DNA of 25,047 nt from a virus, in the IMG/VR virus record IMGVR_UViG_3300046787_000855, positions 1-25,047 of that record; one strand, given 5' to 3'. The translations under genes were made by a program, and so were the position numbers. Position 1 is the stretch's first letter. Each line of letters starts with the position of its first letter. Positions 7,929 to 15,607 of this stretch are shown one piece after another. Below the pieces are notes generated by a model, which made no database searches, was not told the DNA's origin, and saw only the letters and a program-made list of their open reading frames with translations.

Positions 7929-8299
7929 TGACAAAAACGGAAACCAAAGGGATTATGGGTCATAAGTATATTTGTACTTTATTTCCAGCCATGCAAGGGT
8001 ATCTGCTGGCTAGGAAGTTACTTGATGTTTTTATCAGTAAAGAGCCTATCGCAAAATTATGCGAGGTAGATAAAAACGGAGAGCTTATACTTGAACTACT
8101 TAGTAATACCGTAAGAGATGAACAGGTCATTAATGCTGGAAGTTTTAATAGCATCTATACAGGTAATTACAAGGAAATGATGGGGGCTTTGACATTTGTG
8201 TTTGAGGTAAACTTTAAAGATTTTTTAGCGGTAAGCGATACTGGCGAAGACGCTTCACCTCTTGCGGAAATGATGGCAGCAGTATCGCAGAAAGACTAG
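7925..8299 (+). CDS. Tail assembly chaperone, short (G-like) form
   Basis: A 124-aa protein between tube and tape-measure genes, the invariant place of the tail assembly chaperone. The N-terminal part contains 'YICTLFPAMQGYLLARKLL', and the C-terminal part ends in an acidic 'DTGEDASPLAEMMAAV'. Chaperones of this class bind the tape measure and recruit tube subunits. After its stop at 8297-8299 there is no normal start, yet the -1 frame stays open and protein-like to the tape-measure start, so this gene probably makes a second frameshifted product (next entries). Confidence 0.75.
   Translation: MMTKTETKGIMGHKYICTLFPAMQGYLLARKLLDVFISKEPIAKLCEVDKNGELILELLSNTVRDEQVINAGSFNSIYTGNYKEMMGALTFVFEVNFKDFLAVSDTGEDASPLAEMMAAVSQKD
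8221..8259 (+). promoter_or_regulatory. Programmed -1 frameshift site: slippery T TTT TTA and stem-loop
   Basis: The heptamer TTTTTTA at 8221-8227 is in the exact zero-frame register (gat ttt tta) for the classical X XXY YYZ slippery site. Two bases later, GGTAAGCG (8230-8237) pairs with CGCTT-C-ACC (8251-8259) in an 8-bp stem with one bulged C and a 13-nt loop. A slip here opens a frame that ends exactly at the tape-measure start. This arrangement is known from lambda G/GT and P2 E/E'. Efficiency is unknown. Confidence 0.7.
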
Positions 8300-8466
8300 A
8301 TTTTTCTTTAAGTGAAGAATTATTTTTATGGAGACCTGTTTTGGATAAGGTCGTTACTTATACGGAAATTTGCTCCGTTCTATCTTTAAGTGATGTTATG
8401 AAGATTAACGATCTATTAGATATGAAAAACGACCTAGAACAAGAGTCTTATCAAAAGAGTAGATAA
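8227..8466 (+). CDS. Frameshift extension of the tail assembly chaperone (GT-like product)
   Basis: This is the -1 frame part of a predicted fusion that uses codons 7925-8227 (101 aa) and then 79 more codons to TAA 8464-8466, about 180 aa in all. The later portion, 'LDFSLSEELFLWRPVLDK' and onward, is hydrophobic/charged balanced and clearly protein-like. No good start codon with a ribosome binding site occurs in this frame, so independent translation is unlikely. The stop touches the tape-measure ATG. In lambda the T domain binds tube protein and the G domain binds the tape measure. The first 20 codons after the slip are Arg-rich and less typical, so a slip nearer to 8290 cannot be excluded. 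Confidence 0.65.
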   Translation, partial: SGKRYWRRRFTSCGNDGSSIAERLDFSLSEELFLWRPVLDKVVTYTEICSVLSLSDVMKINDLLDMKNDLEQESYQKSR

Positions 8467-9969
8467 ATGATAGCAAGAGAATTACTAGTAAAACTTGGCT
8501 TTGATATTGACAGTAGCAAATTGGATAAATTTAATGCATCAATAGACGCTACTAAGAATAAAATGCAGGCTATCAGAAATAGTAGTTTGCAAAGTATTTC
8601 TTCCATAGGAGGTAGCAAATTAGCCAATGCCATTCACCTAAAGACAAATAATCGTATTTCAGTTCTCAAAAATTATAATGACGAATTAGCTGAATTATCA
8701 AAAAGTGAAAGAGCGGAAGTTTTAGCCTTAAACAGGATAGAGAATCAAACTATCAAGGAAACCACTAAAGTAGAAAAAGCCGAATTAAAAGAACGGCAAA
8801 GGCTAACTAGAGAGGCATTCCAAGAAAAACAAATTTTACAAAAATCAGAACAAAGAAGTTTTACAACTTCTCTAGCTTCTATGTCTAGGGTAGCACGGAA
8901 GTTTGCTATTTTAGGAGCTTCAATTACCGCTGGATTTGGTTTAAGTCTACGATCAACATTAAAGGATGCGGCTCATTTTAAAGAAGGTAAGAGTTCAAGT
9001 AGTTTTGATAAGAGTCAAATATCTACTGTTGATAATTTCAACAAGGCTTTAAATGCTACTCGTTCTACAGTAGCAAATTTGAGGAATAGTTTTGTAATTG
9101 ATATGCTACCTGCTATCAAGGAAACCTTAGAAGTTTTTAACGCATGGACTCAAAAAAACAAAGTTTTTATACAAGAAAAATTAAAAGACATAGTAGCAGG
9201 ATTGGCTGGGGCTTTTAAGATATTAAGTTCAGTAATAAGGCAAGTAGCATCTATACTTGATTTTATTATTAGCAAAACGATAGGGTGGCGCAGTATTATT
9301 ACTGCTGTTATTTCTTTAGGGGTAGCAGCATGGTTTATATCACTAGCTAGTTCTGTAATTGTAGCTGCTAGAGCTTTTAAGGTGTTATCTCTAGCTATCT
9401 TAAGCAATCCCCTAGTTTTGGTTATTACCTCTATTACCGCAGCATTGGTCTTATTAGTAGACGAGATATATGTAACTATACAAGGCGGCGATAGTTTTAT
9501 TAATGACTTCTTAAAAAGCGATGCTTGGACTTTTTGTAAGAATTCTATTGATAATGTGGTGCAATCCCTACGTGATATGTGGCAGTGGTTACTCAAAGTA
9601 GGGGACGGTATACTTAATTTTCCCTCTAACATTACCACTGAGATTAAGGGGTTACTTGATAGCGGAGCAAGTAAGTTTAATGATGTTTTTAACAATGATC
9701 TTGGTAAGTTAGGACAGGGTAATGTAAAGCAATACGCGCTACCTAAATACGAGCCAGAATTGTTAAGCAGAGTTCTTAACTCGAATGTTACTAATAATGC
9801 TAGGTCGGCAAACATAACTCAAAAAAATTCATTCAATATGAATATTGCCGTACCTGACGGAACAACGCAGGAGCAGTCAAAAGAGATTCTAACTTTAGTT
9901 AGAGCCGAGATAGAGAAAAATAGAGCTTACGAGACCGAGAAAACTTTAGCTGCAATTGGGAGTTATTAA
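8467..9969 (+). CDS. Tail tape measure protein
   Basis: A 500-aa protein right after the chaperone. It shows a long charged helical region (about residues 60-140), a short hydrophobic segment (about 148-163, 'FAILGASITAGFGLSL') and a large hydrophobic block (about 276-335, with 'AVISLGVAAWFISLASSVIV' and 'LVLVITSITAALVLLV') that may form membrane segments during DNA ejection. Tape measure length sets tail length at roughly 0.15 nm per residue, so a tail near 75 nm would be expected. It begins directly after the preceding TAA. Gene order and composition make the call secure. Confidence 0.85.
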   Translation: MIARELLVKLGFDIDSSKLDKFNASIDATKNKMQAIRNSSLQSISSIGGSKLANAIHLKTNNRISVLKNYNDELAELSKSERAEVLALNRIENQTIKETTKVEKAELKERQRLTREAFQEKQILQKSEQRSFTTSLASMSRVARKFAILGASITAGFGLSLRSTLKDAAHFKEGKSSSSFDKSQISTVDNFNKALNATRSTVANLRNSFVIDMLPAIKETLEVFNAWTQKNKVFIQEKLKDIVAGLAGAFKILSSVIRQVASILDFIISKTIGWRSIITAVISLGVAAWFISLASSVIVAARAFKVLSLAILSNPLVLVITSITAALVLLVDEIYVTIQGGDSFINDFLKSDAWTFCKNSIDNVVQSLRDMWQWLLKVGDGILNFPSNITTEIKGLLDSGASKFNDVFNNDLGKLGQGNVKQYALPKYEPELLSRVLNSNVTNNARSANITQKNSFNMNIAVPDGTTQEQSKEILTLVRAEIEKNRAYETEKTLAAIGSY

Positions 9970-9971
9970 TC

Positions 9972-10643
9972 ATGGCTTCTATTATTGCACCACTATTCAA
10001 AGCATCAGCCTTTTTTGGTCAAGCTAGCTCTTTGTTTAAAGGAGAGACTAAAACTAAAATAGGTGATTTAGTAATCGATGTTGTTACACGTGAGAATATA
10101 AAGTTTAGCTCGACAGTTACTGAGCATCCACTAGAGACCAAAGAGTCGGTTAACGATCATATTTATAAGAATTCTCAAAAACTAAGAATTGAAGGGTTTA
10201 TTACAGATTCACCGCTCCGAGTTTTTGGCTTTATTGAGACCCCCTTACAAAAAAATTCAGTATCTAGTTTAGTTAAAAATGTTCAGTCTTTTTTACCCTT
10301 TAATCAGGATGCAAAACCGAGCATGCTCGCTTATCAGTTATTATATCAACTTTGGCAAGATAGGGCGTTGATTACGGTTGTAACTAGTTTAGACTCTTTT
10401 ACAAACATGACTATTACAGATTTGGATTCCAGCAAAGATCCAGACACAGGTGGGCGTTTTGAGTTTGTTGTCGAGTTAATTCAACTACAATTCGCAAATG
10501 TAGTAACTACTAGTAATAACAATTTCAAGAGCAGTGCTATTAAATCTTTAGCAAGTCCTAAGGATAACGTGGGAATAGTGGATAAACCAAAAAGTTTGCT
10601 AAAAAGCGGCTTTGATTCTGCAACAAATTTTTTGGGTTTATAG
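9972..10643 (+). CDS. Dit-like phage baseplate protein
   Basis: A 223-aa protein following the tape measure by 2 nt. 'TREN..FSSTVTEHPLE...VNDHIYKNSQKLRIEGFIT' (about 37-78) is the typical Dit-like N-terminal segment of simple myophages, with a second part ending in 'GRFEFVVELIQLQFANV'. The C-terminal 50 residues are Ser/Lys-rich and look flexible. Dit-like proteins link the tube end to the hub. It precedes plug and hub genes as in Pam3-type phages. Confidence 0.75.
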   Translation: MASIIAPLFKASAFFGQASSLFKGETKTKIGDLVIDVVTRENIKFSSTVTEHPLETKESVNDHIYKNSQKLRIEGFITDSPLRVFGFIETPLQKNSVSSLVKNVQSFLPFNQDAKPSMLAYQLLYQLWQDRALITVVTSLDSFTNMTITDLDSSKDPDTGGRFEFVVELIQLQFANVVTTSNNNFKSSAIKSLASPKDNVGIVDKPKSLLKSGFDSATNFLGL

Positions 10644-10647
10644 CTTT

Positions 10648-10998
10648 ATGTCTGTTGAGAGAGAGTTAAGTTATATTCCGTGGTTTGACTCTGATAGCTT
10701 TAGAATCAAGGTTATTTTAGGAGACGAAGATATTTATTACAATTTGGATGCGCAGTATAACATTAGGGGTTCTCATTGGTCACTTACAATCACGACAGAG
10801 AGTGAATTAGTCCTAATACAAAATAGAAAGTTAATCATCGGCGTTAATTTATTTGAAAATTGCTACCATAAGCTAAAACCTTCATGCTTCCTTTTTCCTT
10901 TAACTGACGATAATAGAATTACCGCGATCACTCGTGATAATATGATCAAGGGCAATGTAAAACTTTTTCAGGTTTTAGAGAGCGATATAGGAGTGTAG
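10648..10998 (+). CDS. Baseplate plug protein, Pam3 gp18-like
   Basis: I choose ATG 10648, 4 nt after the previous stop, giving 116 aa; an ATG at 10612 in the same frame lies inside the previous gene. The sequence 'YIPWFDSDSFRIKVILGDEDIYYNLDAQYN...HWSLTI' matches the phage baseplate plug family described in the Pam3 type, which closes the tube end. It is Cys-containing (CYHKLKPSCF) and well packed. A neighbour to the hub gene, 3 nt downstream. Confidence 0.75.
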   Translation: MSVERELSYIPWFDSDSFRIKVILGDEDIYYNLDAQYNIRGSHWSLTITTESELVLIQNRKLIIGVNLFENCYHKLKPSCFLFPLTDDNRITAITRDNMIKGNVKLFQVLESDIGV

Positions 10999-11001
10999 TT
11001 C

Positions 11002-11859
11002 ATGTTATATTTTGATAGAGTATGTAGGGTTATAATTGAGGGTGCGAGGATAATCACCATTGAAAATGCTAAGATACAATTCGAAATTGTAAAATCAAAG
11101 AATGCCAAAGAAAATACCGCAAAGCTTGAGATTTATAACCTTGCACCTAATACCCGCAAGCTAATCACTGAGCAAGAAGCCTTAGTTAGAATCTTTGCAG
11201 GTTATGCGGGGAATAAAGGTCTAATAGAAATAGGACAGGGCGATATCTCTAAGATAAAGCATAATAGAGACAAGACTGAGGTAGTTACTGAAGTTTATAT
11301 GGCCGAGGGTTTACGGAAAATTAGGGATAACCCCTTAAGTATGAGTTTCTCAAGCAAATCTAAACTGAAGCTCGGTAATGTACTGGATAATTTAAGAACA
11401 AAAAGTAATAATCAGTTTGTCTTTAGATTAATAGATGTTGATGAGAGCAAAACTATTGATAATGGCTATTCCGACCTTGGGTCTCTTGATCAAATACTTA
11501 ATAATTTAGGCATACAATTTGGCTTTGAGTGGTCGGTGCAGAATGGCATTATCACTATCAAAGGAACTAAGAAATCGCTTAGCTCTGAGATTATGTTACT
11601 CACTCCTAAAAACGGGCTAATCCTTCATCCAGAATCGGTAAAACAAGTCTCTAGGAGGCTGGAAAAATCCAGTATTACTAAACAAGGGGCGAAGATAAAC
11701 TCGGTGCAGGCCTTACTACAACCTCATTTGCAAGTTAATGATATTATCGCCATTGAGAGTCAAGATTTAAACGGCAAATATGAGATACGGAAAATAACTC
11801 ATAAGGGTGATACTAGGGGCAATGATTGGTATAGCGATATGGAAGTAATCGCAATTTAA
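11002..11859 (+). CDS. Baseplate hub protein (gp27/gpD-like)
   Basis: A 285-aa protein with TAGGAG 9 nt before its ATG. It shows the hub pattern: N-terminal strands with 'AKLEIYNLAPNTRKLI', a middle 'KLGNVLDNLRTKSNNQFVFRLI' and a C-terminal 'LQPHLQVNDIIAIES...GKYEIRKITHKGDTRGNDWYSDMEV', the last being characteristic of hub proteins in phages with Gp138-type spikes. The trimer should join tube and spike. The next gene is the spike, after 14 nt. Confidence 0.8.
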   Translation: MLYFDRVCRVIIEGARIITIENAKIQFEIVKSKNAKENTAKLEIYNLAPNTRKLITEQEALVRIFAGYAGNKGLIEIGQGDISKIKHNRDKTEVVTEVYMAEGLRKIRDNPLSMSFSSKSKLKLGNVLDNLRTKSNNQFVFRLIDVDESKTIDNGYSDLGSLDQILNNLGIQFGFEWSVQNGIITIKGTKKSLSSEIMLLTPKNGLILHPESVKQVSRRLEKSSITKQGAKINSVQALLQPHLQVNDIIAIESQDLNGKYEIRKITHKGDTRGNDWYSDMEVIAI

Positions 11860-11873
11860 TTAAAAGGGCAAGA

Positions 11874-12950
11874 ATGAGCAAAGGACAAGCGGAAGTTATT
11901 AATGATTTGATGCGCAAGATATCAGGCGGGATAAGGGTGGCTATGCCTGCTTCTATCGAGAGCTATGATTTTAAAACACAAAAAGCGGATATAAAGATTG
12001 ATATGCAAGAGTTATATCACAATGGAACAAGCTTAGACTACCCGGTATTATCTGGAGTCCCAGTAATCTTCCCTAGATGCGGCGGGGCTTCAATTACTAT
12101 GCCGATTATGAGAGGTGATACTTGCTTAGTTATGTTTTTAGACAGGGATAGTACCGCGTGGCTACTGGGTGGGAAGAACGTGAAGCCAAAGAGTATGAGA
12201 AGCCATCATTTAAGTGATGCTGTAGCTATTATGGGACTTAGTCCTTTTACCAATAAAAGCCCATCCAAGAATAACACTGACATGCTTATTAGTTTCGATG
12301 GCTCAGAGATTGTATTAAAGCCAAAAGGTAATATCGATATTTTTTCGGCTAAAGAGATTAATGTTAAAACAGAAAATGTAATAATCAATTGCAAGACTGC
12401 TCTTGTAAAATCTGAGGAAACAGCTCTAGTAGAATGCAAATCTGCTAGTATCAAAGCTGAGGAAAATATTGCAATTGAGTGTAAAACGGCTAATATTAAG
12501 GCAACTGAAATTTTAAATGCTGAGTGTAAAACTTTAACGGCAAAAGTTAGTGAGTCTGCATCGATTGAATGTAAAAATGCCGATATTAAGGTAACCGAGA
12601 TTTTTAATGTTGAATGTAAGACTTTAATCGCAAAGGTTAATGAGTCAGCTTCGGTAGAATGTCAAAATGCTAATATTAAGGCAAGCGGTACTATTGATAC
12701 AGAGACACCTAATTTTACTCAAAAAGGCAACATGAAGATAGATGGTATGCTTGAGGTAACGGGTACTAGCTTGCTGACAGGTAAATTAACCAGTCAAAAT
12801 GGTATAGAGAACAGCGGTGCTAACTTAATATCTAATGGGAAAGTGCTTGAGACACATACTCATATGTATCAAGATGTTTCAACAGTAACTGCCCCTGAAG
12901 GTCCGTGCGTAGTTGTAAAAGTTCCTACAAATTCAGGTCAAACACAATAA
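11874..12950 (+). CDS. Baseplate spike protein, Gp138/gpV-like, with cysteine-ladder beta-helix
   Basis: A 358-aa protein. The N-terminal 1-130 is the Gp138/gpV OB-fold ('YDFKTQKADIKIDMQELYHNG', 'PVLSGVPVIFPRCGGASITMPIMRGDTCLVMFLDRD'). Residues about 140-320 form a predicted triple-stranded beta-helix made of regular repeats, among them seven exact 15-residue units with Cys at 173, 188, 203, 218, 233, 248 and 263. The tip carries 'THTHM' with His328 and His330, as in the iron-binding H-x-H tips of P2 gpV and phi92 gp138. The spike pierces the outer membrane. The cysteine repeats are unusual (see findings). Confidence 0.85.
   Translation: MSKGQAEVINDLMRKISGGIRVAMPASIESYDFKTQKADIKIDMQELYHNGTSLDYPVLSGVPVIFPRCGGASITMPIMRGDTCLVMFLDRDSTAWLLGGKNVKPKSMRSHHLSDAVAIMGLSPFTNKSPSKNNTDMLISFDGSEIVLKPKGNIDIFSAKEINVKTENVIINCKTALVKSEETALVECKSASIKAEENIAIECKTANIKATEILNAECKTLTAKVSESASIECKNADIKVTEIFNVECKTLIAKVNESASVECQNANIKASGTIDTETPNFTQKGNMKIDGMLEVTGTSLLTGKLTSQNGIENSGANLISNGKVLETHTHMYQDVSTVTAPEGPCVVVKVPTNSGQTQ
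12388..12702 (+). repeat. 45-bp (15-residue) repeats in the spike gene, seven units
   Basis: Within the spike gene, the codons for E/N-C-K recur every 45 bp from 12390 to 12660 without indels; each unit encodes a pattern like E-C-K-x-A-x-I-K-x-x-E. DNA copies have diverged, with protein period kept. This is a structural coding repeat, not a mobile element. Confidence 0.8.
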
Positions 12951-12964
12951 TAAATAGGTAAATT

Positions 12965-13834
12965 ATGTCAAACATTAATCCAAGAGTAGATATAGCATTT
13001 AAAAGAATATTCGGTGTAGAAGAGAATAAAGATTTACTGATTTCTTTGATTAATTCTATTGTCTCAAATGAAGATCAGGTAGAAGATGTTACCTTGCTTA
13101 ATCCGTATAATCCTAAAAACTTTAAAACCGACAAGTTGTCGATATTAGATATCAAGGCTACCGCTACTAACGGCAAGAGATATAATATTGAAATCCAGAT
13201 TACGGATGAGGCTGACTATGATAAAAGAGCTTTATATTATTGGGCTAAGTTATATACCGAGCAATTAAAAGAGGGCAAAGATTATGGTAATCTTTCAAAA
13301 GCAATAGGTATTCATATACTTAACTTTACCTCCATTCCAGAAACCAAAAAATATCATAATGTATTCCACATTATCGAAAAAGATAGCGGTTTATTGTATT
13401 TTGAGGATCTAGAATTACATACTATTGAGTTAAACAAGTTTGCTGATAATCCTAAAGAAGAGCTAGCAGATATAGTAGGAAAGGTAAAAAACTCTCTTGA
13501 TATGTGGTCTGCTTTTTTAACCAGAAACGATCTACTAAAAGCTGATAATTTGCCACAAGAACTAAATGACGTTAATTTAAAGAAAGCACTAGAAGTACTT
13601 GACGTAATAAACCTTAGCGATGATGAAAGAGGGCTTTACGAAGATCATCTCAAATGGCTCAGAATAGAAGCTAACAGTCTGAAAAAAGCTGAAGCTAGAG
13701 GCGAAGCTAGAGGTAAGATTAAAATAGCTACAAATTTATTATCACAAAATATAGATGTTAATACTATATCTGTAGCTACTGGTTTATCCGTTGAAGAAAT
13801 TATAAAACTCCAGGTTAGGAAGATTGATGTTTAA
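12965..13834 (+). CDS. Rpn-family PD-(D/E)XK nuclease (recombination-promoting nuclease/putative transposase)
   Basis: A 289-aa protein with the PDDEXK_2/Rpn pattern: N-terminal 'NPRVDIAFKRIFGVEENKDLLISLINSIV', catalytic Asp62 in 'LSILDIKA' and Glu76-x-Gln78 in 'NIEIQ', then 'YYWAKLYTEQL'. The C-terminus has a charged helix with a doubled 'EARG' and a last 'ATGLSVEEIIKL' segment typical of this family in Rickettsiales. E. coli Rpn proteins are DNA endonucleases and some limit phage growth. It sits between spike and gp25 genes, has its own AGGT site, and its end overlaps the next start by 8 nt, so it is built into the baseplate operon as a cargo (moron) gene. No tail role is known for the family. 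Confidence 0.85.
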   Translation: MSNINPRVDIAFKRIFGVEENKDLLISLINSIVSNEDQVEDVTLLNPYNPKNFKTDKLSILDIKATATNGKRYNIEIQITDEADYDKRALYYWAKLYTEQLKEGKDYGNLSKAIGIHILNFTSIPETKKYHNVFHIIEKDSGLLYFEDLELHTIELNKFADNPKEELADIVGKVKNSLDMWSAFLTRNDLLKADNLPQELNDVNLKKALEVLDVINLSDDERGLYEDHLKWLRIEANSLKKAEARGEARGKIKIATNLLSQNIDVNTISVATGLSVEEIIKLQVRKIDV

Positions 13835-14183
13835 AAAAGATTTATTATTATCTGATAGCCATGATTTAGCAATTATAGACTTTGATCTTCAATTGACAAG
13901 TGACCAGCAAGCTGTTGCCCAGAGAGTCAAGCAGGCATTGCTCTTATTTAAAGGTGAATGGTTTTTAGATCGAGATTTAGGCGTGCCTTATTATGAAGAT
14001 ATACTAGGTGCTAAAAATTCAATTGATACTGTTCGCGGCGTATTTGTAAATGCCATTCGAGCGGTTGATGGAGTCAAAGATCTAACAGAGTTCAATATAG
14101 AGTTTGATGATGCTACTAGAACTCTTGGCATTAAACTAACTATTATTGATGATTTAAGTAATGAGATAAATATTGAATTATGA
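13827..14183 (+). CDS. Baseplate wedge protein, gp25/gpW-like
   Basis: A 118-aa protein (start ATG 13827, AGGA about 7 nt upstream; the TTG at 13824 is less likely). 'VKQALLLFKGEWFLDRDLGVPYYEDILG' is the gp25/W signature, the Glu-rich part that binds sheath and wedge. It follows the Rpn gene with an 8-nt overlap and overlaps the J-like gene by 4 nt (ATGA). Confidence 0.85.
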   Translation: MFKKDLLLSDSHDLAIIDFDLQLTSDQQAVAQRVKQALLLFKGEWFLDRDLGVPYYEDILGAKNSIDTVRGVFVNAIRAVDGVKDLTEFNIEFDDATRTLGIKLTIIDDLSNEINIEL

Positions 14184-15607
14184 GTAAACAATACGGATTA
14201 ACGCCAGAAGGATATAAGACTAAGCCTTTTGATATTATGGTGGCAGAAGTAGAGGAAGCTTTGACAGGAGCGCTTGGGAGCATTAATCTAACTCCTCCTT
14301 CTGTATTTTCTGTTTTAATAAACACCTTTTTAATAGAGGTTGCTAAAATTGATTTAAAGGCTGAGGAAATATATAATGCGAGCTATCCAAATACGGCAAC
14401 TGGATACAGTTTAGACGGCATTGCTGATTATAATGGTATAAAGAGGTTATCAGCTACGTATTCAAGCGTTACGGCGCAAGTTAGCGCTATTAACTACACT
14501 ACTATTCCAGAAGGGTCGGAAGTTTTAATAGAAAATACAAATAATATTTTGTTGTTTCCTCAAGAAATTACAGTTAATAACGAGCAATGTAATTCTATAG
14601 TACTTGAGGTGATAGATAATACGCTTCCTGAATATAAAATAATAATAAATAATATCGAATATACCTATGAAAAGCAGCTTTTAGAAACTACTGCGGACAT
14701 TGCAGAAGGCTTGAAGTTATTAATTGCCGTAAATACTAGCCTGAGCGTGACTAGGGTAGAGTCTATACTTAACGTAACGTCAGTTGATTACTTGTCTTTA
14801 TTTGCTTGTTTTGCTACTGAGGAAATAGAAATTAATAGATGTAGCACTAATATAGATTTAATTGCAAAAGAAACGGGAGCAATAGCTATCCCTGAAAAGA
14901 GTGTAACTATTATCCAGACGCCTATAGCTGGCTGGATATCGGTGAGTAACAAAACGGCTGGTTTAACTGGTCGTGATCTAGAGACTGATATTGAGCTAAG
15001 AGCTAGAAGAATAAAATCAATAAAATTCTCTGGTAGCGGAACTGTGGAAGCTATGAGAGCTAGGTTATTAAATATAACTGGTGTCACTTCGGTAAAAATA
15101 CTTGAGAATGTTACAGATGCAACTGATGTAAACGGGTTGCCTCCGAAGAGCTTTGAAGCACTAGTCTTAGGTGGAGAGGACGTAAGTATTGCTAAGATGA
15201 TCTGGCTTGCAAAACCAGCTGGCATAAAAACTTATGGAAATACGGAAATAACTATACTTGATTCAGAAGGTAAGAGCCAAATTGTATACTTTTCTAGATC
15301 GATAAAAGTTTATGTCTTTGCTAAAGTAATAATTACAAAAAACAGTGATTTTATTCCGGGTTCTATAGAGGCTATAAAGCAAAATATCGTCAATCAAATA
15401 TTAAAGGTTGGCCTAGGTGAACCGGTAATATATCAATCTCTCTTTGCAGGGGTTTATGCAGTAGATGGTATTACTAATGCAAGCATAACAATAGGGGGAA
15501 CTCCTATAGAGACCGATATACCTGCTCTTGTAGCTGAAAACATAATAGTCTTGCCTTCGCAAATAGTAACAACTGATATTAATAAAATCACGATTGAGGT
15601 ATTATGA
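14180..15607 (+). CDS. Baseplate wedge protein J (gp47/gp6-like)
   Basis: A 475-aa protein with baseplate J features: N-terminal 'YGLTPEGYKTKPFDIMVAEVEEAL', 'PNTATGYSLDGIADYNGIKRLSATYS' (about 70-95) and 'GAIAIPEKSVTIIQTPIAGWISVSN..AGLTGRDLETDIELRARR', which is the conserved core. It forms the dimeric wedge ring that surrounds the hub. Length matches family, and it is flanked by gp25-like and DUF2612 genes through 4-nt overlaps. Confidence 0.88.
   Translation: MSKQYGLTPEGYKTKPFDIMVAEVEEALTGALGSINLTPPSVFSVLINTFLIEVAKIDLKAEEIYNASYPNTATGYSLDGIADYNGIKRLSATYSSVTAQVSAINYTTIPEGSEVLIENTNNILLFPQEITVNNEQCNSIVLEVIDNTLPEYKIIINNIEYTYEKQLLETTADIAEGLKLLIAVNTSLSVTRVESILNVTSVDYLSLFACFATEEIEINRCSTNIDLIAKETGAIAIPEKSVTIIQTPIAGWISVSNKTAGLTGRDLETDIELRARRIKSIKFSGSGTVEAMRARLLNITGVTSVKILENVTDATDVNGLPPKSFEALVLGGEDVSIAKMIWLAKPAGIKTYGNTEITILDSEGKSQIVYFSRSIKVYVFAKVIITKNSDFIPGSIEAIKQNIVNQILKVGLGEPVIYQSLFAGVYAVDGITNASITIGGTPIETDIPALVAENIIVLPSQIVTTDINKITIEVL

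Noticed and set aside
9150-9815. 221-aa minus-strand open frame across the tape measure gene
   Set aside because: It lies wholly inside a well-supported gene and has no ribosome binding site or family pattern; it is an antisense shadow.
12388-12702. Tandem DNA repeat or CRISPR-like array
   Set aside because: The 45-bp period is coding and diverged between units; there are no identical repeats with unique spacers.
13470-13834. Internal short product (RpnS-like) within the Rpn gene
   Set aside because: The in-frame ATG near 13500 has no well-spaced Shine-Dalgarno, so I could not support an intragenic antitoxin.
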